This document shows positions 16,903-25,038 of a stretch of DNA of 64,000 bases, piece after piece (within the stretch, counting starts at the first letter, position 1; every line of letters starts with the position of its first letter). The position numbers were made by a program, and so were the translations under genes. The notes beneath the pieces were generated by a model. The model saw only the letters and a program-made list of their open reading frames with translations. It ran no database searches and was not told the DNA's origin. The stretch is from Acidobacteriota bacterium (GTDB lineage: Bacteria; Acidobacteriota; Blastocatellia; Pyrinomonadales; Pyrinomonadaceae): positions 124,001 through 188,000 of the forward strand of contig JAHBSK010000004.1 in assembly GCA_019639175.1 (NCBI GenBank). Reading direction: 5' to 3'.

Positions 16903-17844
16903 ATGACCACCGCGATCATTCATCACCCGATCTACGAAAAGCACGATACCGGCCTCGGCCATCCCGAAACGGCAAAGCGTTACCGCGTTGTAATGGACGC
17001 TTTGCAGGGTGATGAAAAGCTGTGGACGGCTTTGAAAGAAATAACGCCTGAAAAAGCGTCGCAGGGTTTGGTTCAGGCGGCTCATACAAAAGAACATTTC
17101 AAGCGGGTCGAAGGTGCATTTGCCAATGGCCTTGAGCGGCTTGATGCCGACACGGTGGTTTCGATGAAGTCATTTGACGCGGCAATGCTCGCCGCCGGCG
17201 GAGCCGTTGCCGCTGTCGATGCCGTAATGCAGGGCGAGGCAAAAAATGCATTTGTCGCCGCTCGTCCGCCGGGGCATCACGCAACCGCGGAAAGTGCGAT
17301 GGGCTTTTGCCTGTTCAACAACGTGGCTGTCGCCGCTCGTTATGCCCAAAACAAATACAAAGAGATCGAACGCGTCGCAATTATCGACTGGGACGTGCAC
17401 CACGGCAACGGAACACAGGGCATTTTTTACACAGACCCGAGCGTTTTCTTTTTTTCGATGCATCAATATCCGTGGTATCCGGGAACAGGCTCTCGCGGTG
17501 AGACCGGACACGGCAAAGGCATTGGCTCAACGCTGAATGTGCCGGTAAAGGCTTTCACCAAGGCAAAAGATCAGACGTCGGCGTTTGAGGCCGCGTTGGA
17601 AGAAATGCTTTCAAAGATAAAGCCTGACATGATATTTATCTCGGCCGGATTTGATGCTCACATCGACGACCCGCTCGGCCAGCTTCAGTTGGAGGACAGG
17701 GATTTTTCCGCGTGGACAAAAACCGTGATGCAGCTTGCAGACGATGCCTGCGGCGGACGGCTTGTATCGTGTCTCGAGGGCGGTTACAACCTGGAAACTC
17801 TTGGTGACACGGTTCGGACACATGTAAAAGCACTGTCTGAATAA
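16903..17844 (+). CDS. Histone deacetylase family (acetoin utilisation/acetylpolyamine amidohydrolase-like) protein
   Basis: The 313-residue protein has the complete zinc hydrolase signature: RPPGHHAT with the catalytic histidine pair, IDWDVHHGNGTQ with Asp and His metal ligands, a second metal Asp in SAGFDAH, and LEGGYNLE near the end. Bacterial members deacetylate acetyl-lysine, acetylpolyamines or other amides in the cytoplasm. Length and domain order are normal for the family. It starts 12 nt after a palindromic repeat; no other acetylation genes are nearby, so the substrate is open. Confidence 0.93.
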   Translation: MTTAIIHHPIYEKHDTGLGHPETAKRYRVVMDALQGDEKLWTALKEITPEKASQGLVQAAHTKEHFKRVEGAFANGLERLDADTVVSMKSFDAAMLAAGGAVAAVDAVMQGEAKNAFVAARPPGHHATAESAMGFCLFNNVAVAARYAQNKYKEIERVAIIDWDVHHGNGTQGIFYTDPSVFFFSMHQYPWYPGTGSRGETGHGKGIGSTLNVPVKAFTKAKDQTSAFEAALEEMLSKIKPDMIFISAGFDAHIDDPLGQLQLEDRDFSAWTKTVMQLADDACGGRLVSCLEGGYNLETLGDTVRTHVKALSE

Positions 17845-17917
17845 AGCGAATTTCTGCGTGTTTAATAATATGTGATATTATTTCCAGTTAAATACGAATA
17901 GATCACGGAGTTTGCCC

Positions 17918-18202
17918 ATGCCGGATGTAGAAATAGTCTGCGTTCAATGTAAAGAGGTCTTTTTCTTTTCAGAAAAAGAACAGGAGCAGTTTTACCAGCG
18001 AAACATGATGGCGCCGCAAAGGTGTCTGAAATGCCGCTCGAAAAAAGCTGCCGCCGGTGAAGATGCCCCCAAGCGGTTCGAGATAGTTTGCGACAACTGC
18101 GGAAAACACGATCAGGTCCCGTTTCAGCCAAAGACCGGACGAACTGTTCTGTGCCGTGAATGTCACGAGGCAAGCCGTTCGCGGGCACGCTATGCCAATT
18201 GA
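17918..18202 (+). CDS. Zinc-ribbon protein
   Basis: The 94-residue protein has two Cys-x-x-Cys zinc ribbons: IVCVQCKEVFFFSE...RCLKCRSK in the first half and IVCDNCGKHDQVPF...VLCRECHEA in the second. The two halves look like a duplication. The ATG at 17918 is favoured because GGAG lies 7 nt upstream; a TTG six bases earlier is too close to it. Such CxxC proteins are common in this kind of genome and may bind nucleic acid, but the role is unknown. Confidence 0.8.
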   Translation: MPDVEIVCVQCKEVFFFSEKEQEQFYQRNMMAPQRCLKCRSKKAAAGEDAPKRFEIVCDNCGKHDQVPFQPKTGRTVLCRECHEASRSRARYAN

Positions 18203-18320
18203 CCGTGGAATACCAAAAATTTCCGGGCAAAGATCGCCCGGTCTCTGCTAAAATCAAATAACGAGCCGCCGCCCGAAAGGCAACGCGGCCGATCCTTATA
18301 ACCTTATTTCGGAAACTCTT

Positions 18321-19115
18321 ATGAATCTTGACACAGTTATCTACGAACTGAGCGGCACGGTCGCGACCATCCGCATGAATCGCCCGGACGCTCTCAACGC
18401 TCTATCTCTCCAACTGGGAAAAGACCTGAGCATTGCCATAAACCAGGCTGTTGCAGATAAAGCAAGGGCCGTTATTCTGACCGGTTCTGGCCGCGCGTTT
18501 TGCGCGGGCGGCGACCTGAGGGAAATGCAGGCAATGGGACAGCTCGAAGGACGCATGGAAGCGTTTCTGGACGAACCGCTGAAAGATCTGCACAACATCG
18601 TCCGCCTGATACGCGAAACGCCGATACCGTTCGTTGCGGCGGTAAACGGCATCTGTGCCGGAGCCGGCGTCAATTTCGCCCTGGCCTGCGACATTGTCCT
18701 TGCCGCTGAAGATGCCGCATTTCGCGAGGCTTTTGTCCGCATCGGCCTGACTCCCGATTGCGGCGGAACGTTCTTTCTTCCGCGTGCTATCGGAGAAAAA
18801 CTTGCCGCCGAAATGCTGATGACCGGCGATTCGATCACGGCGCAGCGTGCCGCCGAAATGGGCATGATAAACCGCGTCGTGCCGACACTTGAACTCACAC
18901 AGGAAGCCGAAGCCCTGGCGAAAAAGCTTGCCGACGGGCCGACAGCCGCCATCGGCCGCATCAAGCGAATGCTGAATGCCAGTTCGTCAAACGACCTGTC
19001 GCAGCAGCTTGCGCTTGAGGCCGAATGCCAGTTGGAATCAGGCAAAGGCAATGATTTTAGGGAAGGCGTCGCCGCTTTCTTTGAAAAACGCGCCCCGCGT
19101 TTTCAGGGATCGTAA
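18321..19115 (+). CDS. Enoyl-CoA hydratase/isomerase family protein (PaaG-like)
   Basis: The 264-residue crotonase-fold protein has the oxyanion-hole segments AFCAGGDLREM and ICAGAGVNFALACDI. In place of the first catalytic glutamate of hydratases (PEI) it has AFV, and it carries TPDCGGTFFLPR, where the aspartate fits isomerases such as PaaG that shift double bonds in acyl-CoA substrates. It is therefore more likely an enoyl-CoA isomerase than a hydratase. A strong terminator follows directly, so it is the last gene of its transcript. Confidence 0.88.
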   Translation: MNLDTVIYELSGTVATIRMNRPDALNALSLQLGKDLSIAINQAVADKARAVILTGSGRAFCAGGDLREMQAMGQLEGRMEAFLDEPLKDLHNIVRLIRETPIPFVAAVNGICAGAGVNFALACDIVLAAEDAAFREAFVRIGLTPDCGGTFFLPRAIGEKLAAEMLMTGDSITAQRAAEMGMINRVVPTLELTQEAEALAKKLADGPTAAIGRIKRMLNASSSNDLSQQLALEAECQLESGKGNDFREGVAAFFEKRAPRFQGS

Positions 19116-19142
19116 GTCAGTTCCACATCCATTTTTTGCGAA

Positions 19143-19180
19143 GGAGGTTGTCTGAAAGATCGGACAGCCTCCTTTTTTTT
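19143..19180 (+). terminator. Rho-independent terminator
   Basis: Arms GGAGGTTGTCTG and CGGACAGCCTCC pair over 12 positions (with G-U pairs) around a 6-base loop and are followed by eight T. It ends the enoyl-CoA isomerase transcript. Confidence 0.95.
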
Positions 19181-19263
19181 CTTGCTCTCTTTAGTTCAGT
19201 TATTCATATAGGAAATTAAATTTTCGTTAATTTCCCTCCTAAAGCAAAAAAATGCATTTCGCT

Positions 19264-19290
19264 TATTGCAAATGAATTTCATTTGCAATA
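19264..19290. promoter_or_regulatory. 27-bp perfect AT-rich palindrome, possible operator
   Basis: Arms of 13 bases, TATTGCAAATGAA and TTCATTTGCAATA, flank one central T. The surrounding 100 bases are far richer in A and T than the genome around them. The symmetry suits a dimeric repressor site. It lies 150 nt before the small gene at 19442, in a 326-nt gap that otherwise holds only the terminator at 19143. A role as transcriptional operator is inference. Confidence 0.5.
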
Positions 19291-19441
19291 TAGTGTTTCA
19301 AGTGACATTGAGGGACAGAAAAAGTAACGCGAAAATTCTCTCGGCTTATCGGTCGGTTTGAAACTTTGGACGATCCGAAAATGTCACCAAAAAAATTTCG
19401 GGCCGCGTCTCGGCCCTGTGATATCGAAAACCAACCAACAA

Positions 19442-19696
19442 ATGCTTGATATGACAATAGCTGATCAAACAAAACCGCCCCTGAATATCTGGAACTGTCG
19501 CGGCTGCGGTGTCGTGCATCTGTCGCTTGGCGGAGTCGGGGTCAATCTTGACCATGAAGAATTTCGCCGCTTTACCGAATCCGTCCTGCGGATCTACTGC
19601 TACGAAGGATTTGGCGACGGCATTGAGATAGACCGCACATTGGGCGAGGGCATCGACATTCGCCGGGCGGTCCTGACAAGTTCCGAGATACATTGA
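19442..19696 (+). CDS. Small conserved-looking hypothetical protein
   Basis: Starting from the ATG at 19442 (another in-frame ATG is at 19451) the product has 84 residues. It contains WNCRGCGVVHLSLGGVGVNL and then EEFRRFTESVL, a CxxCG pair followed by a short beta-hairpin and a helix. The pattern looks conserved but I cannot name the family. No good ribosome-binding site is visible before either ATG. The open frame extends upstream to 19358 without conserved features. Confidence 0.6.
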   Translation: MLDMTIADQTKPPLNIWNCRGCGVVHLSLGGVGVNLDHEEFRRFTESVLRIYCYEGFGDGIEIDRTLGEGIDIRRAVLTSSEIH

Positions 19697-19888
19697 CCGT
19701 GGTTCAAAGAACTGCACTGCGGCTATCTCAAAAAAAGTTTCGCGGACATTGGATCCGCAAGGTTCTCTCTCGCTAAGATCTTACCCGCCTAGCCTGTATA
19801 AAACGTAAAACTGTAAACAAAAAATCAAATTATCAGGCACTTCGGCAACGGAGTGCCCCCGCCTTTTTAAAGCTGATATTGAAGTGAT

Positions 19889-19908
19889 GCCAAAGGACTT
19901 GGCTTTTT
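19889..19908 (+). terminator. Short hairpin with T-run in the leader of the MFS gene
   Basis: GCCAA-AGGAC-TTGGC is followed by six T, 28 nt before the MFS start codon. Another hairpin, GGCACT/AGTGCC, lies at 19836-19857. They may end the upstream small-gene transcript or attenuate the MFS gene. Confidence 0.5.
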
Positions 19909-19935
19909 TGTTTCGGCGACGTATTCTTTGCTGAT

Positions 19936-21237
19936 ATGCGTTCGCTGACCTACACCGAACTGATTAGGACGAACCGAAATTTCCGCAATCTGCTTGGCGG
20001 ACAGGTGGTTGCCGAATTGGGAGCGTGGTTCAACTTTATCGCGGTGCTTGGGCTTATCAGGACCATCAGCGGAGCGTCCGCTTTGGCGGCGGGAACGTTC
20101 TTTATTTGCCGGATACTTCCGTTTGCTTTTGCCTCGCCCTTTGCGGGGACTTTCGTTGACCGTTTTTCACGGCGGACGGTGATGATCGCCGCCGATCTGG
20201 CACGCGTCGGCATCGCTCTTGCCTTTCTGCTGGTCACATCGCCCGAAAATCTGTGGATCGCCTACGCTGCGACGGTGATGCTTTCGCTTTTCGGTGCTTT
20301 TTTTGAAGGGGCGAAAAACGCGACAACACCAAACCTGACCGGTAAAGAAGGGCTTTTGGCGGGAACGGCGCTGATCTTTTCCACCAGATTTTTGCTGATG
20401 GCAATAGGCTCGGCTCTTGGCGGCTGGGCGGCGTCGATATTCGGCTATCAGGCGGCGTTCGTCATCAACGCAATGTCGTTCCTCGTCTCTGCCTATCTGA
20501 TTTGGATGATACCGGAAGAGGCGACACGCGACGACGAGACCGCAAAGCGAATGTCCGATAAGGAGAACCGCTCTTCGTTTCTGACAGAGATGCGTGAAGG
20601 CATACATTACGCCTTTCGCAATCATTTTGCGCTGACGATATTGATGATGAACGTCATCTGGGCAATAGGCGGCGGTGCGGTGAACATAATATTTGAACGC
20701 GGCGGCGGTGTTTATTTCGCCGGGCTTGAGGCACGCGATCCTGACCGCGCGGTCGCGATGCTCTGGACCGCATCAGGCATCGGGTTGGCGGCGGGAATGC
20801 TGATAGCACACAGAACGTCGCTGTATCTTGACCTGAGAAACCGCCACAGCACATTTATCTGGGTGACGCTGGTGCTGCACGGAATACTGTTCGCGATTGC
20901 GGGGCTGATGCCGACGCTTCTGCTTTTTTCGGTCTTTGTTTTTCTCTCGCGGCTGCTTATCGGGGTCGAATACGCGATACAGGAAACGCTGTTTCAACGC
21001 AGCCTGCCGGATCAGATACGCGGACGCATTTCGACAATAGACCGCGGCGCCGAACTGACGATGTTTGGCATTTCCAGCTATGTCGCGGCGGCAATGATGT
21101 ATCTGATCTCGCCGATGACGCTGACGATCATTTCAGGAATAATTTCGGCACTGGCGGGAATTGTCTGGTTCTTGAGGCATACCGATTCGGACTTTAAGCC
21201 GGACGAACAGGGAGCATCAGGAACAAACCCTGCATGA
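19936..21237 (+). CDS. MFS transporter
   Basis: The 433-residue protein is an integral membrane protein with about 12 hydrophobic segments. The loop between helices 2 and 3 has GTFVDRFSRRTVM, the MFS signature, and NAMSFLVSAYLIW marks helix 6. It belongs to the DHA3-like drug or siderophore exporter branch by general pattern. The substrate cannot be read from sequence. Two hairpins, one with a T-run, lie in the 239-nt leader, so expression may be attenuated. Confidence 0.88.
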   Translation: MRSLTYTELIRTNRNFRNLLGGQVVAELGAWFNFIAVLGLIRTISGASALAAGTFFICRILPFAFASPFAGTFVDRFSRRTVMIAADLARVGIALAFLLVTSPENLWIAYAATVMLSLFGAFFEGAKNATTPNLTGKEGLLAGTALIFSTRFLLMAIGSALGGWAASIFGYQAAFVINAMSFLVSAYLIWMIPEEATRDDETAKRMSDKENRSSFLTEMREGIHYAFRNHFALTILMMNVIWAIGGGAVNIIFERGGGVYFAGLEARDPDRAVAMLWTASGIGLAAGMLIAHRTSLYLDLRNRHSTFIWVTLVLHGILFAIAGLMPTLLLFSVFVFLSRLLIGVEYAIQETLFQRSLPDQIRGRISTIDRGAELTMFGISSYVAAAMMYLISPMTLTIISGIISALAGIVWFLRHTDSDFKPDEQGASGTNPA

Positions 21238-21244
21238 TGTTTTC

Positions 21245-22177
21245 TCAGGCGGTGATTATCACGCCTTTTGTTCCGGTCAGTTCGGAAAAATCCTTTGTAT
21301 AGACCGCCTTGACATTTTTTACACGGGCTACTGTATCTACCATTTCCTGAGTGGAAATAAGGCCCGTTTCGACGTGAGCTATCGCCCATTGTTTTATATG
21401 ACGGGCGATGTCCAGCGTTTCTTCGACCAGCCGCAGATACTGCGATTTCATCTCTACGGCCATACCGAGCATTCCGTTGCGGGACGCTTCAAAAGCAGGC
21501 CAAAATTCGTTGCCGCCGCGAAGCCATTCCTCACGCCAGACCGACTTGTCCGAGACCGCAAGGCGATTGGTCGTCCGCGAGGGCGGCAGCCGCAGGAACA
21601 TCAGGTCGCAATGGCTTTCCGCGATGAATTCCTTTATGGTCTGGTTCCGGCAACTGTTGCTTTCGCCGTTATTGACAGGTTCGGGCAGGATGGAACGGAA
21701 CCGCTGAAATGCTTTTGAAAGCGGCTGGCGTATCTCTCGCGTTTCCTCGGTGAACGACAGTGCGTAATCGCCGACAGAAATCACCAATGATGTCCCGACG
21801 GCAAATGCCAGCGGCGACGAAAGGCGGTCAAGATTTGCACGGATATTGTCAAACCACCACGCGTCGGTTTCGCTGAACCACGTTCTGAGCGCCGGATTTC
21901 GGAGTTTATAGCCCGGCACGTAAACGTCCTCAAGGATCGTTTCGACATCGGCGTCGGTGAGCTTTTCAGAATTGTTCTGTATAAAGGCAAGCGACCGCGT
22001 CCACGAGGACTGCAAGGGATCGTTCGCGATAACACGTATGTCATGCCGTTTCAGATACATGCCCAAAAGCGGTTCGGGCGTAAACGGCGAGGCGACCGAA
22101 CCGAACTTGAGCCGCCGCAGAACGTTCAGTTCAAAAGCCAGCCAGCCGACGGGAGCGGATTTTGTTTGGATCAGCAT
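21245..22177 (-). CDS. Degenerate D12-class DNA adenine methylase-like protein
   Basis: The 310-residue protein follows the D12 (Dam-like) layout: VASPFTPEPLLGMYLKRHD then IRVIANDPLQSS corresponds to motif I plus the acidic end of the next strand, and HCDLMFLRLPPSRT sits where the catalytic DPPY occurs. The glycines of the SAM-binding PFxGxG are lost (PFTPEP) and DPPY reads RLPP. It is therefore probably inactive as a methylase, perhaps a structural or regulatory relative. It lies 21 nt downstream of the VOC gene in a three-gene operon. Confidence 0.5.
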   Translation of the reverse strand: MLIQTKSAPVGWLAFELNVLRRLKFGSVASPFTPEPLLGMYLKRHDIRVIANDPLQSSWTRSLAFIQNNSEKLTDADVETILEDVYVPGYKLRNPALRTWFSETDAWWFDNIRANLDRLSSPLAFAVGTSLVISVGDYALSFTEETREIRQPLSKAFQRFRSILPEPVNNGESNSCRNQTIKEFIAESHCDLMFLRLPPSRTTNRLAVSDKSVWREEWLRGGNEFWPAFEASRNGMLGMAVEMKSQYLRLVEETLDIARHIKQWAIAHVETGLISTQEMVDTVARVKNVKAVYTKDFSELTGTKGVIITA

Positions 22178-22198
22178 TTGGTTAAAATTATCTGAAAA

Positions 22199-22618
22199 CT
22201 ACTTGCTAAAAACGGTTGAGAAGTCACGAAAGCCTTTGAATTCAAGAGCATTTCCGCTCGGGTCGAGGAAGAACATCGTCGCCTGTTCGCCGACCTCGCC
22301 GGCAAAGCGTATCTTTGGCTCGATGACAAATTCGACGCCTTTTGATTTTAGTTTTTCGGCAAGCTCCTTCCATTCGTCCATGCCGAGCAGGATGCCGAAA
22401 TGCGGTATCGGAACGGCATCGGCTTCAACACCATTCGTTACATTTTGCCGTGTAAACTCGGGCGCTAAATGCGTGACGATCTGGTGGCCGTAAAGGCTGA
22501 AATCTATCCAGCATTCGGAACTGCGACCTTCCTCACACTCCAGAACACCGCCGTAAAACTCGCGCGCCTTATCAAGGTCGTCAACCGGAAAAGCAAGATG
22601 GAACAGGTTATTCATCAT
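22199..22618 (-). CDS. VOC (glyoxalase/dioxygenase) superfamily protein
   Basis: The 139-residue protein has the beta-alpha-beta-beta-beta vicinal-oxygen-chelate fold: [22 protein letters not shown] at the start and [15 protein letters not shown] at the end. Metal-ligand candidates are the early His, the central His of PIPHFGIL and the late Glu. The cytoplasmic reaction is unknown; family members include glyoxalases and fosfomycin-type resistance enzymes. It lies between the DinB-fold gene and the methylase-like gene. Confidence 0.88.
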   Translation of the reverse strand: MMNNLFHLAFPVDDLDKAREFYGGVLECEEGRSSECWIDFSLYGHQIVTHLAPEFTRQNVTNGVEADAVPIPHFGILLGMDEWKELAEKLKSKGVEFVIEPKIRFAGEVGEQATMFFLDPSGNALEFKGFRDFSTVFSK

Positions 22619-22640
22619 AAAGTATTCAGATCACAGAACA

Positions 22641-22694
22641 AGGACTCAAGGGACTTAAAGGACCTATACGACCTATTTGTCCTAAGTGTCCTAT
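22641..22694. repeat. Six tandem 9-bp words forming a hairpin
   Basis: The segment reads as exactly six 9-mers: AAGGACTCA, AGGGACTTA, AAGGACCTA, TACGACCTA, TTTGTCCTA, AGTGTCCTA. The first three carry GGAC and the last two its complement GTCC, so the array can fold on itself. It lies between the DinB-fold and VOC genes. Confidence 0.8.
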
Positions 22695-22697
22695 CAA

Positions 22698-23162
22698 CTA
22701 AACGGCCTTTGCAATCTGCCTGATCGAACCGAGGTGATATGCCGTGTGGGCTATCATGGCGATGGCATTTCCGGTCGCGTCGTCGTCCCATTCTTCCACC
22801 GAGGCAAAGCACCGCAAAGTTGATTCATAGGTTCTGCGGACGCTGTCGCGAAGAGCTGCCCATTCAGTGTCGTTCACTGTTTCGATAAGCCAGCTCTGTT
22901 CCCAGTTGACAGGTTCGGTGCGGCCGTTAATGAATTCGCACAGCCTGTCCAGATAAAATTTTGCGTGTTCGGTATGAGCGGCGATGGTTGCTCCGCCGAG
23001 CGTTTGCGAAGCGGCTTCGGCGGACACCGCATCAAGCGTGTTGAAGATGCCCACGCCGCGGTCAAGATACGCGCTTCCCTGCCCTTCCGGCGAGCCTTCA
23101 AACGTCTCGCGGAATATAATAAGCAGATTCCTCAGAAAGTCTTCTTTCTTTAGGTTATCCAT
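22698..23162 (-). CDS. DinB-like four-helix metalloprotein
   Basis: The 154-residue protein has HTEHAKFYLDRL and, near the C-terminus, AHTAYHLGSIRQI. The spaced histidines match the metal-binding triad of DinB/YfiT-like proteins, which form a four-helix bundle. Many are thiol-dependent transferases (bacillithiol or mycothiol), but no thiol pathway genes are seen here. It is divergent from the methyltransferase gene at 23216 and heads the operon with the VOC and methylase-like genes. Confidence 0.8.
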   Translation of the reverse strand: MDNLKKEDFLRNLLIIFRETFEGSPEGQGSAYLDRGVGIFNTLDAVSAEAASQTLGGATIAAHTEHAKFYLDRLCEFINGRTEPVNWEQSWLIETVNDTEWAALRDSVRRTYESTLRCFASVEEWDDDATGNAIAMIAHTAYHLGSIRQIAKAV

Positions 23163-23215
23163 TGTCAGACCACCGGTGATTGTTTACTTCCGTCAATACG
23201 CTAAAATACCAACAG

Positions 23216-24409
23216 ATGAAAGACGACAAGACCGCCCAATTCATTGACCTGCTGCAGGAGAGCCTGCAAGGGCAGACCTTCGTAAAGCTGACCCTTGCCA
23301 ATTATAAAGGCTCGGCGGACGAACCGCAACGCATTCTGGCACGGCTGATTGATACCAAAAAAGGAACGAGGTTTTTTGTTCAGTACAAATTTGCGACTCG
23401 CGACGTTGTCAAAAATCATTCTTTGGATGAGGGCGTTGAGATCGTGAAGAACAATTTGGCAAAGGGCTTTAGGAACGCCCATTTGTTTACAACGGAAAGC
23501 GATCATCAATTGGAGGTCGGTAAGAAGTCTGCTCGGCTTCATCGCGGCAAGCCGACCTTTACGACGCGGCCTTCGACCGGCCACGATCGGGCCAAGAACG
23601 ACCTGATCGGCAAAGACGCCTATTATCTGAAAGCCCTCGGCATAACGACGGAACACGGCGAGGTCAAGGCCCAGCAGCAGTCAAAATGGCGGCAAATAAA
23701 CAAATTTGTTGAGGTCATTCGCGACCTGTATGAACGCTCCGGGCTGAAGGAAAAACAGAAGCTCCGCATCGCGGACATGGGTTCCGGCAAAGGCTATCTG
23801 ACATTTGCGGCGTATGACTATTTCACCAACACGCTGAAAAAGGACGTTGAAATGGTCGGCGTGGACACAAAGACGGAAACCGTCCGTCTGTGCAACGACA
23901 TAGCAAAAGCGGGCGGCTTTACCGGTTTAAGATTTGAAGAAGGCCTTATCGCCAATGCCGATGCTGAAGATGTGGACATACTGATAGCCCTGCACGCGTG
24001 TGACACCGCGACCGATGACGCTCTTTTTAAGGGAATTTCCCAAAAAGCCGAGATCATATTGGCGGCTCCCTGCTGTCATCGTGAGCTGAAAAAACAGATG
24101 CAGCCGCCCGCCGAACTCAAAAGCATCCTGAAACACCCCGTAATGCTCGAAAGGACTGCTGAGATGATAACCGACGGCATCCGCGCGATGATCCTCGAAC
24201 AAAACGGCTATTCGACAAAGATATTTGAGTTTGTCCCGACAGAACACACGCCAAAGAACAATATGATAGCGGCAGTGAGAACCTCCGGCCGGAAAAAGGA
24301 CAATGCCGACATACAGGATTTAATGGCGGCATACGGCATCAGAGAACAGCATCTTGGAGAACTGCTGAAAGATAACACCGAGAAAATTACATCCGCTGGC
24401 ATTTTATAG
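23216..24409 (+). CDS. SAM-dependent methyltransferase (methyltransf_32-like)
   Basis: The 397-residue protein has a 180-residue N-terminal region with no recognised domain, then a Rossmann methyltransferase: IADMGSGKGYLTFA is motif I, VGVDTKTE the acidic end of strand 2, and ILIALHACDTATDDAL with LAAPCCHRELKK matches the PF13679-type family that includes GSTCD-like proteins. The CCH motif is typical. The substrate, possibly RNA, is not known. The ATG at 23216 is used because MKDDKTAQF begins the conserved-looking part. Confidence 0.82.
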   Translation: MKDDKTAQFIDLLQESLQGQTFVKLTLANYKGSADEPQRILARLIDTKKGTRFFVQYKFATRDVVKNHSLDEGVEIVKNNLAKGFRNAHLFTTESDHQLEVGKKSARLHRGKPTFTTRPSTGHDRAKNDLIGKDAYYLKALGITTEHGEVKAQQQSKWRQINKFVEVIRDLYERSGLKEKQKLRIADMGSGKGYLTFAAYDYFTNTLKKDVEMVGVDTKTETVRLCNDIAKAGGFTGLRFEEGLIANADAEDVDILIALHACDTATDDALFKGISQKAEIILAAPCCHRELKKQMQPPAELKSILKHPVMLERTAEMITDGIRAMILEQNGYSTKIFEFVPTEHTPKNNMIAAVRTSGRKKDNADIQDLMAAYGIREQHLGELLKDNTEKITSAGIL

Positions 24410-24434
24410 AAAATGTTTCACCGGAGACCTTTTA

Positions 24435-24513
24435 GAACGCGGATCAAGCTGATAATATCCGATCTGAGGTTCTGTACCCGCGTAGATCCGCCGAATCAGT
24501 TTGATCCGCGTTC
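24435..24513. repeat. Imperfect palindrome with GCGGATC words
   Basis: The left arm GAACGCGGATCAAGCTGAT (24435-24453) and right arm ATCAGTTTGATCCGCGTTC (24495-24513) are complementary with one mismatch. A partial copy of the right arm, TGATCCGCGTTC, occurs again at about 43660. It lies between the methyltransferase gene and the rpmE promoter. Confidence 0.8.
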
Positions 24514-24582
24514 AAAAATATTGCTAAAAATTGAAAATATCAACAAAACATGGTGTCTGACGCAAAGTCATACGATGTATGC

Positions 24583-24612
24583 TTGATTCCTGACTGATAT
24601 TTCGGGTATTAT
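24583..24612 (+). promoter_or_regulatory. Sigma-70-type promoter of rpmE
   Basis: TTGATT (24583-24588) and TATTAT (24607-24612) are separated by 18 nt. A small leader hairpin TCAGG/CCTGA (24631-24646) follows, which could take part in ribosomal-protein autoregulation; that role is speculative. Confidence 0.55.
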
Positions 24613-24661
24613 ATGAGTTTGCCTCTATATTCAGGAGAAGGCCTGAGGGCTGTTTAATAAA

Positions 24662-24880
24662 ATGAAACCGGAAATACATCCTAATTATCAAGAAATAAAT
24701 GTTGCGTGTGCTTGCGGAGCCTCATTCAAGACCCGTTCGACGATGGGCGAGGACCTGCACGTTGAAATTTGTTCGGAATGCCACCCGTTCTTTACGGGCA
24801 AGCAGAAACTGGTTGACACAGCAGGACGCGTTGATCGCTTCAACCGCCGTTATGCCAGAGGAGCACAGGCAGCCAAATAG
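24662..24880 (+). CDS. rpmE: 50S ribosomal protein L31
   Basis: The 72-residue protein begins [19 protein letters not shown] and has [13 protein letters not shown], the hallmark of L31. The paired cysteines CAC and CSEC mark the zinc-binding (C+) form, which is the housekeeping type when zinc is available. It ends [11 protein letters not shown] as expected. It has its own promoter. The DUF1385 gene follows after 158 nt, which contain a small TGCGAA/TTCGCA hairpin near 24944-24957. Confidence 0.95.
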   Translation: MKPEIHPNYQEINVACACGASFKTRSTMGEDLHVEICSECHPFFTGKQKLVDTAGRVDRFNRRYARGAQAAK

Positions 24881-25038
24881 TGACGATAGACCGTTATTAG
24901 CTGTAAAAATTGACGCCGACGCCTTTGCGCCGTTAGATATGGGTGTGCGAAAATTCGCACCGTCTAAGGTAAAAAAGGGTCGGTGTTTTCCTTTTTGGAC
25001 GGACATTGCCATTTTGGCTGTTTTTAGGAGGCCCGCTT

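Noticed and set aside
24940..24961. Hairpin TGCGAA/TTCGCA after rpmE as a terminator.
   Set aside because: No T-run follows and the stem is short; it is mentioned only with rpmE.
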